The notes: generated by a model from the letters alone, not told the origin. A DNA stretch of 8,541 bases from Clostridia bacterium (GCA_900769795.1 CAAGHZ010000062.1:1-8541); one strand, 5' to 3'; shown: positions 1 through 6,968, counted from the stretch's first letter. Program-made: numbers and translations.

Positions 1-785
1 CTGCAATGTAGCCTTGTTGCCTCATTTTCCTGTGGTGCACCATATAAATCATCTCCAAATATAGGTGTACCAACATAACTTAAATGCACCCTGAGTTGGT
101 GCGTTCTACCCGTCTTTGGAAATAAACTGACCATGGATAGTCCGTTATAAGACAAAACAGTTTTATAATCGGTTATTGCCTCTTTTCCATCATCACTAAC
201 ACATCTTAGTATAATACTTTCATACTTTCTTTTTATGGGCGCTGATATTCTTCCCTCTAAAGGATTGATGGCACCATTTACCACCGCTGTGTACTCCTTG
301 TTTATCCCTCCGTTTTTCATTTGTTCTGCCAGAACATACGCAGAGAGGGGGGTCTTTGCAACAAGCACAACTCCCGATGTATCTCTGTCAAGGCGTGTAA
401 TTGCGCGAAACGTAAAGTTTTGCCCATCAAAATAATGCATAAGACCGTTTGCAAGAGTATCTTCATAGTGATTTAGCGATGGATGGGTCGGCATACTTCT
501 TGGCTTGTTTATCGCAATTATATCCTCATCCTCGTATAAAACCTCGAGAGGAATATCACTTTTTACAATGTCCGATACGCCATCGTGTATGGACACAGTC
601 AATATCTGCCCTTTTTTTACGGCTTCATTAACAAACACCCTTTTGCCGTCAAGGATAATTCCGTCATCCGTCTTCTTTAAATCAGTAATGATACCATCCG
701 ACAAACCCATACTTCTTTTCAGAATTTGCAAGACTGTGCAGCCATCTTGCACTGCACCTATTTTTATTGATAAAATTTTATCCAT
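1..785 (-). CDS. RluA-family RNA pseudouridine synthase (3' end cut by window edge)
   Basis: Enzyme of the RluA/RluD family, which isomerises specific uridines in rRNA or tRNA to pseudouridine in the cytoplasm. 261 codons are visible. Residues about 10-66 look like an S4-type RNA-binding domain (pattern LKKTDDGIILDGKRVFVN and VKKGQILTV). The catalytic domain follows, with the family signature RLDRDTSG at 131-138, whose Asp133 is the expected nucleophile, and GRTHQLRVH at 226-234. The last visible residues, RLHC, match the conserved R-LHA block near the end of the family, so roughly 30-40 residues should lie beyond base 1. The ATG at 785-783 overlaps the TAA of the upstream SGNH hydrolase gene as TAATG. 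There is an in-frame stop just upstream (794-792) and no clear Shine-Dalgarno, so translation is probably coupled. The exact target uridine cannot be told from sequence. Confidence 0.93.
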   Translation of the reverse strand, partial: MDKILSIKIGAVQDGCTVLQILKRSMGLSDGIITDLKKTDDGIILDGKRVFVNEAVKKGQILTVSIHDGVSDIVKSDIPLEVLYEDEDIIAINKPRSMPTHPSLNHYEDTLANGLMHYFDGQNFTFRAITRLDRDTSGVVLVAKTPLSAYVLAEQMKNGGINKEYTAVVNGAINPLEGRISAPIKRKYESIILRCVSDDGKEAITDYKTVLSYNGLSMVSLFPKTGRTHQLRVHLSYVGTPIFGDDLYGAPQENEATRLHC

Positions 786-1426
786 TATAGTTCAAGCAAC
801 GCATTGCCGATTACCTCTGCCATTATCTCGTGCCCTGCATCACTTGGATGAAGCCCGTCAGGCAAAAGTAATTTATCATTTATGTCAATAGGATTTATAG
901 CAAACAAGTCTATAACATCCACACCTCTCTTGACACATATTTCACGTATGGCGTCAACATAGTCAGAAAGTTTTTTGTTATCAGGTAAAGATAGCTCATT
1001 CTCTGTCATTCTGTGAAGCGGTGTCATGAACACGATTTTCGCACTTGGAAAATCTGTCTTTAACTTGCTGATAAGAGAATTCAGGGCACCGCAGAAAGTA
1101 TATATATTCTCACTATCGCTGTCAACATCACCAAAGTGTGCATCACCATGGCCAAAATCGTTTGTTCCGCCAAAGACTACTACCGCATCCACCTCTCTGT
1201 CCATAACCTCTGAGCGCAGTTCAAATGTTAAATCAAATTTTGTATTTTCTCTTGTAGGTTCTGTCTGTCTCGCAATACGGGTGCCGCTGACACCGTAGTT
1301 ATTTGCAACACTTAAGTTGTACTTTTCTTCGATAAGTTGGTGAAAACACCTTTCAGGCTCTGTTGTTCCAGCACCCTCGGTTATGCTGTCACCCAAAAAA
1401 TTAATTTTTACTCCATCAAGCTTCAT
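785..1426 (-). CDS. SGNH/GDSL-family hydrolase (lipase/esterase-like)
   Basis: A 213-residue single-domain SGNH hydrolase, the family of small serine esterases, lipases and carbohydrate deacetylases. All four blocks are visible. Block I is FLGDSITEG with nucleophile Ser14. Block II is YGVSGTRI with Gly48. Block III is FGGTNDFGHG with Asn89. Block V is LPDGLHPSDAGH with Asp190 and His193. No signal peptide or membrane segment is seen, so it is probably cytoplasmic. The start ATG is preceded by GGAGG at good spacing. It lies 25 bases after the YitT-family gene and overlaps the RluA-family gene by one base (TAATG), so it is inside the operon. The substrate is unknown: such proteins may deacylate sugars, lysophospholipids or thioesters, and nothing here distinguishes among them. 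Confidence 0.9.
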   Translation of the reverse strand: MKLDGVKINFLGDSITEGAGTTEPERCFHQLIEEKYNLSVANNYGVSGTRIARQTEPTRENTKFDLTFELRSEVMDREVDAVVVFGGTNDFGHGDAHFGDVDSDSENIYTFCGALNSLISKLKTDFPSAKIVFMTPLHRMTENELSLPDNKKLSDYVDAIREICVKRGVDVIDLFAINPIDINDKLLLPDGLHPSDAGHEIMAEVIGNALLEL

Positions 1427-1444
1427 TTTTTCCTCCGTTCCGTT

Positions 1445-1474
1445 ACGGATTTTATTTATATAAATAAAATCCGT
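1445..1474. repeat. 30-bp perfect AT-rich palindrome over the YitT-gene stop codon
   Basis: The two 15-base halves (ACGGATTTTATTTAT and ATAAATAAAATCCGT) are exact reverse complements, centred between 1459 and 1460. It covers the last six sense codons and the TAA stop (1454-1452) of the YitT-family gene and extends into the 25-base gap before the SGNH hydrolase gene. The minus-strand transcript has no T-run after it, so it is not a standard terminator. It could form an mRNA hairpin inside the operon. Confidence 0.75.
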
Positions 1475-2288
1475 TACCTTTTATTCGCTGGGACTCCGAG
1501 AACACAATAAAAGCACCCTCGTCCATCGACAAAATTTTCTTTTGAAACTCCTCGCTCTCACTCTCTTTAAGTGCACAGAAGAGCATTTTCTTTTCAGTAT
1601 CCGTATACACGCCCTTGACATCAATAAGCGTTACTCCTCTTGGAGATGTAGAAACAAGCATTTTTGATATTTCTTCTCCTTTATCGGTTATAACAAAGGC
1701 GATTCTTGATACATTAAGTTTGCTGATAATAAAATCTATCGAATAACTTGAAACAAACAAAGCAAGTATGCCATATAATGTAAGTTCTATATTTTTAAAC
1801 ACAATCAATGATACAAGAATGATTATCCCGTCTACAAACAATAGCATTTTCCCAATCGGTACAAAACTAAATTTTGACTGAATAATTCTGCCTATTATAT
1901 CCGTGCCACCTGTTGACGCACCGGCCGCAAAACTCATACCGATACCAAGTCCATATAGTACTCCGCCAAAAATTGTGGCAAGAATAAGATTATCAGTGTA
2001 AATAGGAAAACTATTGAAAATCTGTGTAAATAACGAAAGCAGTGATATCCCCGCCAGAGTTTTAAGTATAAAACTTTTACCAAGCACAGTCAGTCCAACC
2101 AGCAAGAATAAAATGTTTAACAGAAAAAAACTAAAACCCGGCTGAATACCAAATGTATGATAAAGGATAGTTGATATACCTGATGCACCGCCTCCGACAA
2201 TTTTGTTAGGCGTAAGGAAAGCACCTATTGCAAAACCCGTTGTCATTGTTCCAATCAGTGTGAATATTAGTGATTTTGATTTTTTCAT
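1452..2288 (-). CDS. YitT-family membrane protein (DUF161 + DUF2179)
   Basis: A 278-residue integral membrane protein of the YitT family, common in several copies in Firmicutes and of unproven function, possibly transport. The N-terminal two thirds hold about five hydrophobic segments, beginning near residues 7-26, 52-70, 74-90 and 103-125, with another near 145-165. The conserved NKIVGGGASGIS stretch is at 28-39, and the glycine-rich GGVLYGLGIGMSF and ASTGGTDI patterns are typical. The C-terminal 80 or so residues (from about FVITDKGEEIS to the end) are the soluble DUF2179 domain, with PRGVTLIDVKGVYT as its recognisable core. GGAG lies upstream of the ATG. The gene follows malic enzyme after a 64-base gap that contains a strong hairpin, so it may be transcribed by read-through or separately. 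A role linked to malate or pyruvate would be a guess. Confidence 0.9.
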   Translation of the reverse strand: MKKSKSLIFTLIGTMTTGFAIGAFLTPNKIVGGGASGISTILYHTFGIQPGFSFFLLNILFLLVGLTVLGKSFILKTLAGISLLSLFTQIFNSFPIYTDNLILATIFGGVLYGLGIGMSFAAGASTGGTDIIGRIIQSKFSFVPIGKMLLFVDGIIILVSLIVFKNIELTLYGILALFVSSYSIDFIISKLNVSRIAFVITDKGEEISKMLVSTSPRGVTLIDVKGVYTDTEKKMLFCALKESESEEFQKKILSMDEGAFIVFSESQRIKGNGFYLYK

Positions 2289-2318
2289 TATGTTTTCTCC
2301 ATCCAGTCATATTGAACT

Positions 2319-2342
2319 GCCTGCACACAGTTGTGTGCAGGC
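2319..2342 (-). other. Strong intercistronic hairpin between malic enzyme and YitT genes
   Basis: GCCTGCACACA and TGTGTGCAGGC form an 11-bp perfect, GC-rich inverted repeat with a minimal loop, starting 11 bases after the malic enzyme stop codon. In the minus-strand RNA the hairpin is followed by AGTTCAATATG, not by a U-run, so it is a weak candidate for an intrinsic terminator. It better fits an mRNA 3'-end stabiliser, processing site or partial attenuator that lowers expression of the downstream YitT-SGNH-RluA genes. Terminators without U-tails cannot be excluded. Confidence 0.7.
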
Positions 2343-2352
2343 GTATAATTTT

Positions 2353-3525
2353 CTATATTCTCGCTACTCCGCTTTTTCTTGCAGCTTCTGCAACGGCTGC
2401 CGCAACCGTCTTACCTATTCTCTCGTCAAATGCCATTGGTAAAATGTACTCTGCATTAAGTTCCGCATCTGAAACAAGCCCCGCAATTGCATAAGATGCC
2501 GCCATCTTCATATCATCATTGATATCACTTGCGCGGACATCAAGAGCACCCCTGAATATTCCGGGAAAGGCAACAACGTTGTTTATCTGATTCGGATAAT
2601 CCGAACGACCTGTTCCGACTATAGCCGCTCCGCCTTTCTTTGCTTCGTCAGGCGAAATCTCAGGTACAGGATTTGCCATCGGGAATACTATTGCACCTTC
2701 TGCCATTGTGCCTACCATCTCTGCAGAAACAATGTTTGGCGCTGACACACCAATAAATACATCTGCACCACGCATAGCATCTGCAAGGTTACCCTCTATA
2801 TGCTCACGGTTGGTGATTTTTGCAAGTTCTTTATGTGCATCGCTGAGGCCATCCATACCTTCGCATATAATACCAAATCTGTCAACCATAACAAGATTTT
2901 TTACACCAAGTTTCATAAGGTGCATACCAATCGCTGTGCCTGCACTACCCGCTCCGTTGATTACAACCCGGATATCCTCCATCTTTTTGTTTACGACCTT
3001 CAAAGCGTTTATGAGAGCCGCCGCAACGACTATTGCAGTACCATGCTGGTCATCGTGAAAAACAGGAATATCGCATATTTCCTTAAGACGTCTTTCAATT
3101 TCGAAACAACGCGGCGCCGCAATATCCTCAAGATTTATGCCGCCAAAACTGCCGGATATGAGATATATAGTCCTGACAATCTCATCTACGTCCTGACTCT
3201 TTACGCAAAGCGGAAAAGCATCAACATCTGCAAATTCCTTAAAGAGGGCACACTTACCCTCCATGACAGGCATACCTGCCTCAGGTCCAATATCTCCAAG
3301 ACCCAAAACAGCCGAACCATCTGTGATAACAGCTACGAGATTGTGTCTGCGTGTTAGCTCGTATGACTTGTTTATGTCTTTGTTTATCTCAAGGCAAGGC
3401 TCTGCAACACCCGGTGTATATGCAAGAGATAACTGCTCTCTGTTCTTTACCGGCGTTCTTGATATAACCTCTATTTTACCCTGCCACTCTTTGTGGCATT
3501 TTAATGCTTCTGCTTTAATATCCAT
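2353..3525 (-). CDS. NAD(P)-dependent malic enzyme, short form
   Basis: Malic enzyme, which oxidatively decarboxylates (S)-malate to pyruvate and CO2 with reduction of NAD(P)+. At 390 residues it is the short bacterial form without a phosphotransacetylase domain. The N-terminal domain shows LAYTPGVAEPC at 34-44 with catalytic Tyr36, and GKCALFKEF at 90-98 with catalytic Lys91. Metal ligands are expected at Glu133, Asp134 and Asp159, the last in the FHDDQHGTA block. The Rossmann domain begins with NGAGSAG at 190-196. Asp215, at the end of the second strand (VMVDR), fits NAD binding, although NADP use is not excluded. MANPVPEISP is the typical later motif. The ATG is preceded by AAGGAGG. It starts only 14 bases after the stop of the Ldh_2-family dehydrogenase gene, so the two are co-transcribed and probably act on the same metabolite. 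Confidence 0.96.
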   Translation of the reverse strand: MDIKAEALKCHKEWQGKIEVISRTPVKNREQLSLAYTPGVAEPCLEINKDINKSYELTRRHNLVAVITDGSAVLGLGDIGPEAGMPVMEGKCALFKEFADVDAFPLCVKSQDVDEIVRTIYLISGSFGGINLEDIAAPRCFEIERRLKEICDIPVFHDDQHGTAIVVAAALINALKVVNKKMEDIRVVINGAGSAGTAIGMHLMKLGVKNLVMVDRFGIICEGMDGLSDAHKELAKITNREHIEGNLADAMRGADVFIGVSAPNIVSAEMVGTMAEGAIVFPMANPVPEISPDEAKKGGAAIVGTGRSDYPNQINNVVAFPGIFRGALDVRASDINDDMKMAASYAIAGLVSDAELNAEYILPMAFDERIGKTVAAAVAEAARKSGVARI

Positions 3526-3539
3526 TTGTATTATCCTCC

Positions 3540-4670
3540 TTACATATCATAAGAACTCTTACGGAGTACAAGTTCGCTTGCTTCTTCTCCGAGATATTCT
3601 TTAACATCCATACCGAGATAGTTACAAAGGTCAACCATCTCTGCAACTGTGTTTATGTTTACATCAATTCCATTCTTGATTCTGTCTTCGTATGCAAACA
3701 CTTCCTTCTCACCATGGGTATAGATACACTGAGCACCTTCTGCCTTTGGAGACTCACGAAGTTCTGCAAGAAGAGTAGAGAGATGTTCTTTTATAGCTTT
3801 TGCATCACCAAATACCGCAGGATCAATAGCCACAAATCCATGACAAGTACCACCCTTGCCTCCTATATGTGTATGGTTCGAAGTAAGACCCATAGACAAA
3901 ATTGATGTAAATATTTCGCAAAGCATACCATAACCATACCCCTTATGGCTACCGCTCTGCTCTGTCTCACCGCCAAGAGGCATTATTCCGCCACCCGCCT
4001 TGGCAACAATATTTTTAAGCACATTATCCGCATCAGAACTTCCCTTGCCGCCGGCATCAAGTGCCCATCCATCAGGGAGTGGCTTTTGGAGTTTGTTGTA
4101 GATTTCAAGTTTACCTCTTGTTACAACAGTTGTTGACGCATCAAAGAAAAAATCGTATGGCTCTGCAGGCATTGCAATTGCGATAGGGTTACTGCCAAGC
4201 ATTGCTTTTCTGCCAAAGGTAGGCACCATTATAGCCTCAGAATTTGTCATCGACATACCGATAAGCCCCTCATTACACGCCATCTTTGCATAATATCCTG
4301 CGATTCCATAGTGGTTTGAATTTCTGACAGTTACAACCGCCATACCTGTCTTCTTCGCCTTTTCAATTGCAATATTCATAGCTTTATAGCCAAGCAACTG
4401 TCCCATACCGTCATTACCCTCAATAACAGCCGAAACAGGTGTCTCAAAAACAACCTCAGGCTTTGCATCAACCTTGATAAGACCTTTTTCGATACCCTTA
4501 TGATAACGAACAAGTCTCTGCATGCCATGGGACTCAATGCCATACATATCACTTGTGAGAAGAACATCCACTATGATTTCGCTCTCACTTTCGTTAAAGC
4601 CAAACTTCAAAAAAGCATCTGTACAGAACTTTTTTAAAGTTTTATACGAATAATTAATACTGTTACTCAT
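3540..4670 (-). CDS. Ldh_2-family malate/L-lactate-type dehydrogenase
   Basis: A 376-residue NAD(P)H-dependent 2-oxoacid/2-hydroxyacid dehydrogenase of the Ldh_2 (malate/L-lactate dehydrogenase) family, unrelated in fold to classical LDH/MDH. Visible family blocks are ESHGMQRLVRY at 46-56 with the catalytic His48, SNHYGIAGYY with His120, the MLGSNPIAIAMPA loop, the LPDGWALD block and the C-terminal GSHKGYGYGMLCEIF. The length is normal and no break is seen. Family members reduce oxaloacetate, pyruvate, sulfopyruvate or ureidoglycolate-derived acids, or cyclic imino acids, so sequence alone does not settle the substrate. The malic enzyme gene 14 bases downstream favours malate/oxaloacetate (inference). 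An AGAGG sequence precedes the ATG. The gene follows the Dabb-domain gene after 27 bases. Confidence 0.93.
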   Translation of the reverse strand: MSNSINYSYKTLKKFCTDAFLKFGFNESESEIIVDVLLTSDMYGIESHGMQRLVRYHKGIEKGLIKVDAKPEVVFETPVSAVIEGNDGMGQLLGYKAMNIAIEKAKKTGMAVVTVRNSNHYGIAGYYAKMACNEGLIGMSMTNSEAIMVPTFGRKAMLGSNPIAIAMPAEPYDFFFDASTTVVTRGKLEIYNKLQKPLPDGWALDAGGKGSSDADNVLKNIVAKAGGGIMPLGGETEQSGSHKGYGYGMLCEIFTSILSMGLTSNHTHIGGKGGTCHGFVAIDPAVFGDAKAIKEHLSTLLAELRESPKAEGAQCIYTHGEKEVFAYEDRIKNGIDVNINTVAEMVDLCNYLGMDVKEYLGEEASELVLRKSSYDM

Positions 4671-4697
4671 TTCTACTACCTCTTTTATATAAAATTT

Positions 4698-4991
4698 TTA
4701 TTCAGCATAGTCAAAGCAGGCTCTTGTCTCGGTATATGGTCTGACATTATTATCCGCAACCTTTACATGCTCAGGATGGATTGCATACCCCTTAAGTGCC
4801 GCCTCATCTTCAAAAACAGAATAGAGCATAACGTCAGTGTTTGACGACACAAGACACTCTGTCTCTACCTTTATCTCAACAAGCCCTGGCACAACACCTT
4901 TTAATGCTTCAAGGCCTTGCTTTATACCATTTTTGATTTCCGGGTTATTAAACTCATCTTTCAGTTTCCATAAAATAATATGCTTTACCAT
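4698..4991 (-). CDS. Dabb-domain (dimeric alpha-beta barrel) protein
   Basis: A 97-residue stand-alone Dabb protein (stress-responsive A/B barrel, ferredoxin-like dimer). The family pattern is clear: VKHIILWKLK at 2-11, a central helix and PGLVEIKV, then GYAIHPEHVKVAD at 68-80. Tyr69, His72 and His75 line up with the pocket residues of the family; in the plant homologue olivetolic acid cyclase a Tyr/His pair is catalytic. Bacterial members mostly have no assigned reaction. It is the first gene of the leftward operon, just before the Ldh_2-family dehydrogenase and malic enzyme genes, so a small organic-acid or stress role is possible but not shown. The ATG has AAGGAG upstream and lies about 80 bases from the predicted transcription start. 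Confidence 0.9.
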   Translation of the reverse strand: MVKHIILWKLKDEFNNPEIKNGIKQGLEALKGVVPGLVEIKVETECLVSSNTDVMLYSVFEDEAALKGYAIHPEHVKVADNNVRPYTETRACFDYAE

Positions 4992-5017
4992 AATATTCTC
5001 CTTTTTATTTATATTTG

Positions 5018-5062
5018 TGTAAATTTTTGCCTATCAATCCGCATCCGTAATTTTAATTTACA
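5018..5062 (-). other. Possible leader-RNA stem in the leftward operon 5' UTR
   Basis: The arms TGTAAATT (5018-5025) and AATTTACA (5055-5062) are perfect reverse complements separated by 29 bases. The loop holds two copies of ATCCG (5037-5041 and 5043-5047, plus-strand reading). The stem is short and AU-rich, so it may be chance in AT-rich DNA. No known riboswitch was recognised. Confidence 0.25.
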
Positions 5063-5077
5063 ATTCTTCCATTATTT

Positions 5078-5106
5078 ATTATAACAGTATACATATTCCT
5101 TGTCAA
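5078..5106 (-). promoter_or_regulatory. Consensus sigma-A promoter of the leftward six-gene operon
   Basis: Read on the minus strand, TTGACA (5106-5101) is followed by exactly 17 bases and TATAAT (5083-5078). Both hexamers match the consensus perfectly, and TGT immediately before the -10 box gives an extended -10. The transcription start is expected near 5071, leaving a leader of about 80 bases before the Dabb gene. No other promoter of similar quality was seen within the leftward gene cluster. Confidence 0.85.
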
Positions 5107-5107
5107 T

Positions 5108-5165
5108 TTCAAAAACATTCTTTTTGGGGTATAAAATTAACTATTTCACTCATATTTTTCATAAT
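5108..5165 (+). promoter_or_regulatory. Candidate promoter region of ptsI
   Basis: Two imperfect sigma-A-like sites face ptsI. One is TTCAAA (5108-5113), a 16-base spacer and TATAAA (5130-5135). The other is TTAACT (5137-5142), a 17-base spacer and CATAAT (5160-5165). Each departs from the consensus in the -35 box, and I cannot choose between them. The first abuts the -35 box of the divergent operon promoter, so the two units could compete for polymerase. Confidence 0.4.
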
Positions 5166-5209
5166 GTTGAGAAAACTATTTTTGATATAAAAAGAACGGA
5201 GGCACAAAA

Positions 5210-6874
5210 ATGGTCAGGATTAACGGCAAAACAGTATCGGATGGAATCGCAATAGGTCGAATTGTATTTTTTAACCACGAAAAGATTTCTGTCAATGCAA
5301 AACATATTGACAACGAGTCAGCCGAACTTGAACGATACCATAATGCTCGAATCATTGCAAAGAACGAACTGTCTGACTTTATAAAACTTGCAGAAACTAA
5401 TGCCGGCAAGGAAAGTGCCGAAATATTCGAGATTCACCAAATGATGCTCGATGACAAGGATTATATTGAAGAAACAGAACGTCTTATCAGGGATGAAAAA
5501 TGGTCGGCTGAATATGCTATATCACAAACATCAGAAAAATTTGCGCAAATGTTTCTCGCTATGGACAACGAGTATATGAACGGACGTGCCGCAGATGTAG
5601 CTGATATATCCGAGCGAATGATAAAAATTTTATCAAACAAAACCGAGGATATGGCATACTTATCCGACAATGAAAAAATTATAATCTGTTCTGACGACCT
5701 CGCACCAAGTGAAACTGTCCAGATGGATAAATCAAAGGTAATCGCAATCGCCACAAGATATGGTTCGGCTCAGTCGCACACAGCTATACTTGCAAGCACC
5801 ATGAACATCCCCGCCATCATCGGACTTGGCGAAGCGCTAAGTGATGATTTTGATGGTATGACCGCAATAGTAGACGGCAGTGACGGCAGTCTTTGCATTG
5901 ATCCTACCCCGAAAGTTCTTGAGGCGGCAAAATCAAGGTGTCGCATTGCTGACAAACGACGCGAACAGTTAAAACAACTAAAAGGAATGGACAACATAAG
6001 TATAGACGGACACAGGGTTATGCTTTATGCAAACATTACCTCGCCCGACGATTTAAAAAATGTACTCGAAAATGATGCAGGCGGCATCGGCCTTTTCAGA
6101 AGCGAATTTCTTTATCTCGGCAGTGACACATACCCCTCCGAGGAAGAACAGTTTAATGCCTATAAAAAGGTGCTGATTGCTATGGACGGAAAGAAAGTGA
6201 TAATCCGCACCCTTGACATCGGTGCCGACAAGTGTATCGACTACTTTGACCTTGACAAAGAAGAAAACCCTGCTCTGGGCTACAGAGCAATCAGAATATG
6301 TCTATCTCAAAGAGATATTTTTAAAACCCAGCTTCGCGCCCTTCTTCGTGCATCCGCTTATGGAAAACTATCAATAATGATACCAATGATAATCTCAATA
6401 GACGAGGTTAGACAAACGCGTATAATGATAAATGAGGTAAAAACCGAACTCAGACTTAAAGGTATTGATTTTGATGAGGCAATCGAACTAGGCATAATGA
6501 TAGAAACTCCTGCCGCGGTAATGATAAGTGACCTGCTTGCAAGGGAGGTTGACTTTTTCAGTATAGGCACAAATGACCTGACACAGTATTGTCTTGCTAT
6601 TGACAGACAAAACCAAAAACTTGACCCTTTTTATGATCCACACCATATTTCTGTTTTAAGAATGATACACAAAACCATCAAAAACGCCCACAGAGCAAGA
6701 ATATGGTGCGGAATATGCGGAGAACTTGCTGCCGACTTAAAAATGACAGAGATGTTTTTGTCCATGGGTGTAGACGAACTTTCCGTTTCGCCTTCTTCTA
6801 TATTACCGCTGAGAGAAAAAATTCGTTCTGTAAACGTTGATGCCATACGCGACGACAATCTCGGAGGATTGTAA
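5210..6874 (+). CDS. ptsI: PTS enzyme I (phosphoenolpyruvate-protein phosphotransferase)
   Basis: Cytoplasmic enzyme I, which takes phosphate from PEP and passes it through a histidine to HPr, starting sugar import by the PTS. Of 554 residues, about 1-125 form the HPr-binding N-domain, 150-225 the swivelling phosphohistidine domain and 250-540 the PEP-binding barrel. Key residues are His190 in QSHTAI, Arg297 in GIGLFRSEF, Arg333 in RTLDIGADK, the SIGTNDLTQY block and Cys503 in CGICGELAAD. All are offset by one from E. coli numbering, so the core has no indels, and the shorter length reflects a C-terminus about 20 residues short. The loop before the histidine reads GSAQSH instead of the usual GGRTSH. 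There is no GAF domain, so it is not the PtsP type. GGAGG lies 7 bases before the ATG. No ptsH gene adjoins it, and it stands alone between divergent and downstream promoters. Confidence 0.96.
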   Translation: MVRINGKTVSDGIAIGRIVFFNHEKISVNAKHIDNESAELERYHNARIIAKNELSDFIKLAETNAGKESAEIFEIHQMMLDDKDYIEETERLIRDEKWSAEYAISQTSEKFAQMFLAMDNEYMNGRAADVADISERMIKILSNKTEDMAYLSDNEKIIICSDDLAPSETVQMDKSKVIAIATRYGSAQSHTAILASTMNIPAIIGLGEALSDDFDGMTAIVDGSDGSLCIDPTPKVLEAAKSRCRIADKRREQLKQLKGMDNISIDGHRVMLYANITSPDDLKNVLENDAGGIGLFRSEFLYLGSDTYPSEEEQFNAYKKVLIAMDGKKVIIRTLDIGADKCIDYFDLDKEENPALGYRAIRICLSQRDIFKTQLRALLRASAYGKLSIMIPMIISIDEVRQTRIMINEVKTELRLKGIDFDEAIELGIMIETPAAVMISDLLAREVDFFSIGTNDLTQYCLAIDRQNQKLDPFYDPHHISVLRMIHKTIKNAHRARIWCGICGELAADLKMTEMFLSMGVDELSVSPSSILPLREKIRSVNVDAIRDDNLGGL

Positions 6875-6939
6875 TTTTATTGACAATTTATAAAGATTTT
6901 TAACTTTTGTCATAAAATTAACATAATTTTAACATTTCC

Positions 6940-6968
6940 CCGAAACCCTTGTATATCAAGGGTTTCGG
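6940..6968 (+). terminator. Hairpin downstream of ptsI, probable terminator without T-run
   Basis: CCGAAACCCTTG and CAAGGGTTTCGG form a perfect 12-bp stem with a 5-base TATAT loop, 65 bases after the ptsI stop. It is the only strong stem between ptsI and the next promoter, so it is the likely 3' end of the ptsI transcript. The bases after it (CGAGGTATGTC) contain no T-run, so intrinsic termination is uncertain. Confidence 0.5.

Noticed and set aside
235..631. Short plus-strand open frames near the left edge
   Set aside because: They are antisense to the RluA-family synthase, whose frame is open to the edge and carries RLDRDTSG and GRTHQLRVH.
505..891. Plus-strand open frame of 128 codons
   Set aside because: It overlaps the RluA-family and SGNH genes on the opposite strand, both with intact catalytic motifs. 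The translation has no recognisable domain.
2800..3357. Plus-strand open frame of 185 codons antisense to malic enzyme
   Set aside because: It lies wholly within a clear malic enzyme gene, shows no family motif and has no ribosome binding site context. It is a codon-bias shadow.
3540..4670. Classical lactate or malate dehydrogenase with an N-terminal Rossmann fold
   Set aside because: There is no GxGxxG near the N-terminus. The ESHG, SNHYG and HKGYG blocks identify the unrelated Ldh_2 family.
4992..5077. Riboswitch or T-box in the leftward operon leader
   Set aside because: The leader of about 80 bases is too AT-rich and too lightly structured. No known conserved core was recognised, only one weak 8-bp stem.
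5167..5191. TTGAGA with TATAAA as the ptsI promoter
   Set aside because: The spacer is only 13 bases, too short for sigma-A, and the start would fall on the ribosome binding site.
6880..6885. TTGACA just after ptsI as a promoter -35 box
   Set aside because: No acceptable -10 box lies 15-19 bases downstream, and no gene begins nearby.
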